In this document: piece by piece, positions 63,264-64,000 of the stretch
Position numbering within the stretch: the stretch's first letter is position 1
Layout of the letters: each line of letters opens with the position of its first letter
DNA from: Megalopta genalis
Lineage: Eukaryota; Arthropoda; Insecta; Hymenoptera; Halictidae
Direction: 5' to 3'
Assembly (NCBI RefSeq): GCF_051020955.1
Contig: NW_027476671.1
Coordinates: forward strand, 1-64,000
DNA: 64,000 bases
The notes under the pieces: generated by a model
What the model was told of the DNA's origin: nothing
What the model saw: only the letters and a program-made list of their open reading frames with translations
The model's database searches: none
Made by a program: the position numbers and the translations under genes

Positions 63264-64000
63264 TTGCAGCTGAATCATGTGTTTCGCATGGATTTGGAAC
63301 TAACTCGTTCGTTTCGCCTGTATTTGAAGCTAGATCACTTACATCGCAAGTATTTGAAGCTAAATCATGTGTATCGCATGGATTTGAAGCTAAACCTTCT
63401 ACATCGCATTGATTTGAAGCTAAATTATTTGTTTCGCATGGATTTGAATATAAGCCTTGTCCTTCGAATTGATTTGAAGCTAAATCATGTGTTTCGTATG
63501 GATTTGAAGCTAAACCTTCTACATCGCATTGATTTGAAGCTAAACCTTCTACATTCTATTGATTTGAAGCTAAACCTTCTACCTCTTATTGTTTTGAAGC
63601 TAAAACTTCTACATCGCATTGATTTGAAGCTAAATCATGTTTCTCGCATGGAATTGAAGCTACCTCGGTTGTTCCTACAGCTTTTGAAGCTATATCACTT
63701 ATATCGCAAGTATTTGAAGCTAAATCGAATGTGTCGCATGGATTTGAAGCTGAACCTACTACATCGCATTGATTTGAAGCTAAATCTTGTGTATCGCATG
63801 GATCTGAAGCTAAACCTTCTACATCGCATTGATTTGAAGCTAAATCATGTATATAGCATGGATTTGAAGCTATCTCGTTTATTTCGCATGCAGTTGTAGC
63901 TAAATAATGTATATCACAATTATTTGTAGCTAAACCATTTGTTTTGCATGGATTTGAAGCTAAGCCTTCTACTTCGCATTCATCTGAAGCTAAATCATTT
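63264..64000. repeat. About 740-bp block, copy 2, cut by window end
   Basis: Second copy of 56,870-57,606, differing at scattered bases (for example TTACATCGC for TTATATCGC). It shows the array continues past 64,000. Confidence 0.88.

Larger units (their letters stand above)
1..64000. repeat. 30-bp satellite/megasatellite array filling the window
   Basis: Every stretch examined is a variant of one 30-bp monomer repeated head to tail in the same orientation. The core TTTCGCATGGATTTGAAGCT recurs with substitutions at multiples of 30 bp, and the most constant part is the GATTTGAAGCT segment. No spacer, unique insert or inverted block was seen, and neither window end leaves the array. Monomers group into five types that tend to follow in the order T1-T2-T3-T4-T5, giving a 150-bp second-level period. 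Known biology: arrays of this kind are typical of eukaryotic satellites or megasatellites. Assignment to a chromosome region or species is not possible here. Confidence 0.97.
55019..64000. repeat. Right A-like domain
   Basis: A-type monomers with the CCTACAGC T1 variant and plus-one modules occur near 55,340, 59,420, 60,410, 61,192 and 62,214. Internal duplications at offsets of about 5.7, 6.2 and 6.4 kb suggest a large irregular unit. The reverse frame is mostly closed by small slips, while forward frame F1 is open for up to 466 codons (62,499-63,899). No unique sequence was found up to the window end, which cuts the array inside a monomer. Confidence 0.85.

Noticed and set aside
1..64000. 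CRISPR array
   Set aside because: Repeats are contiguous 30-mers with graded variants of each other. There are no unique spacers, no leader and no cas genes.
1..64000. Pentapeptide-repeat protein
   Set aside because: The reverse frame has Leu and Cys five residues apart, but position i-2 is His/Glu/Ser or Asn instead of a small Ala/Cys/Ser residue at every turn, so it does not fit the A(D/N)LXX family.
1..64000. CENP-B box in the monomer
   Set aside because: GTTCGTTTCGCCTG resembles the TTCG start of the box, but the required A and CGGG positions are absent.
1..64000. Telomeric repeat or simple microsatellite
   Set aside because: The monomer is 30 bp and complex; no 5- to 8-bp G-rich telomere motif is present.
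1..64000. tRNA, rRNA or other structured RNA genes
   Set aside because: No non-repeat sequence was found in which such genes could lie; only the short bulged dyad recurs.

Overview
The window is one uninterrupted tandem-repeat array. All 64,000 bases are built from a roughly 30-bp monomer; TTTCGCATGGATTTGAAGCT is a typical 20-base stretch, and a typical whole monomer has 11 G/C in 30. The array is cut by both window ends, so its true length and flanks are unknown. I found no unique-sequence gene, rRNA, tRNA, transposase, CRISPR array, promoter or terminator. The organisation (satellite monomer, five-monomer subrepeat, multi-kilobase higher-order repeats, larger segmental copies, CpG-to-TpG/CpA variation) points to a eukaryotic satellite or megasatellite. 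The species cannot be named from the sequence.

Hierarchy. (1) Monomers fall into five recurrent types, here T1 to T5, recognised by what follows GAAGCT: T1 ...CTCG TTTGTTTCG; T2 ...ATCA TGTATATCAC or ATCACTTATATCGC; T3 ...ACCATTTGTTTCG; T4 ...GCCTTCTACTTCG; T5 ...ATCATGTGTTTCG. In order they make a 150-bp unit. (2) In the central block these assemble into a 2,460-bp higher-order repeat (HOR). (3) Whole domains are reused elsewhere in the window.

Layout. 1-12,395: heterogeneous domain A, with many single-base phase shifts and local duplications. 12,396-12,780: entry flank of the central block. 12,781-27,780: central block B, seven HOR copies of 2460, 1710, 2460, 2460, 2370, 1170 and 2370 bp, totalling exactly 15,000 bp (500 monomers) with no phase shift. 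27,781-29,255: more diverged boundary region. 29,256-49,440: domain C, related to A and rich in block duplications of 0.6 to 3 kb. 49,441-51,181: B-like island including a copy of B's right edge. 51,182-53,470: a copy of B's left flank. 53,471-54,563: second B-like island. 54,564-55,018: copy of the diverged boundary. 55,019-64,000: another A-like domain.

Coding question. Because the period is a multiple of three, a monomer without stops gives long open frames by default. Three frames are widely open: forward F1 (ATG GAT TTG AAG CTA, giving 10-residue units such as MDLKLNHVFR), forward F2 (GGA TTT GAA GCT, such as FEAKSFVSHG) and reverse R1 (GCT TCA AAT CCA TGC, such as ASNPCETHDL). None is open across the window. 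F1 has a TAG at the same place in all seven HOR copies, R1 has TGA several times per HOR, F2 has TAA, and domains A, C and the right end carry recurrent 1-bp indels. I therefore annotate repeats, not genes, and list the longest open frames only as by-products.
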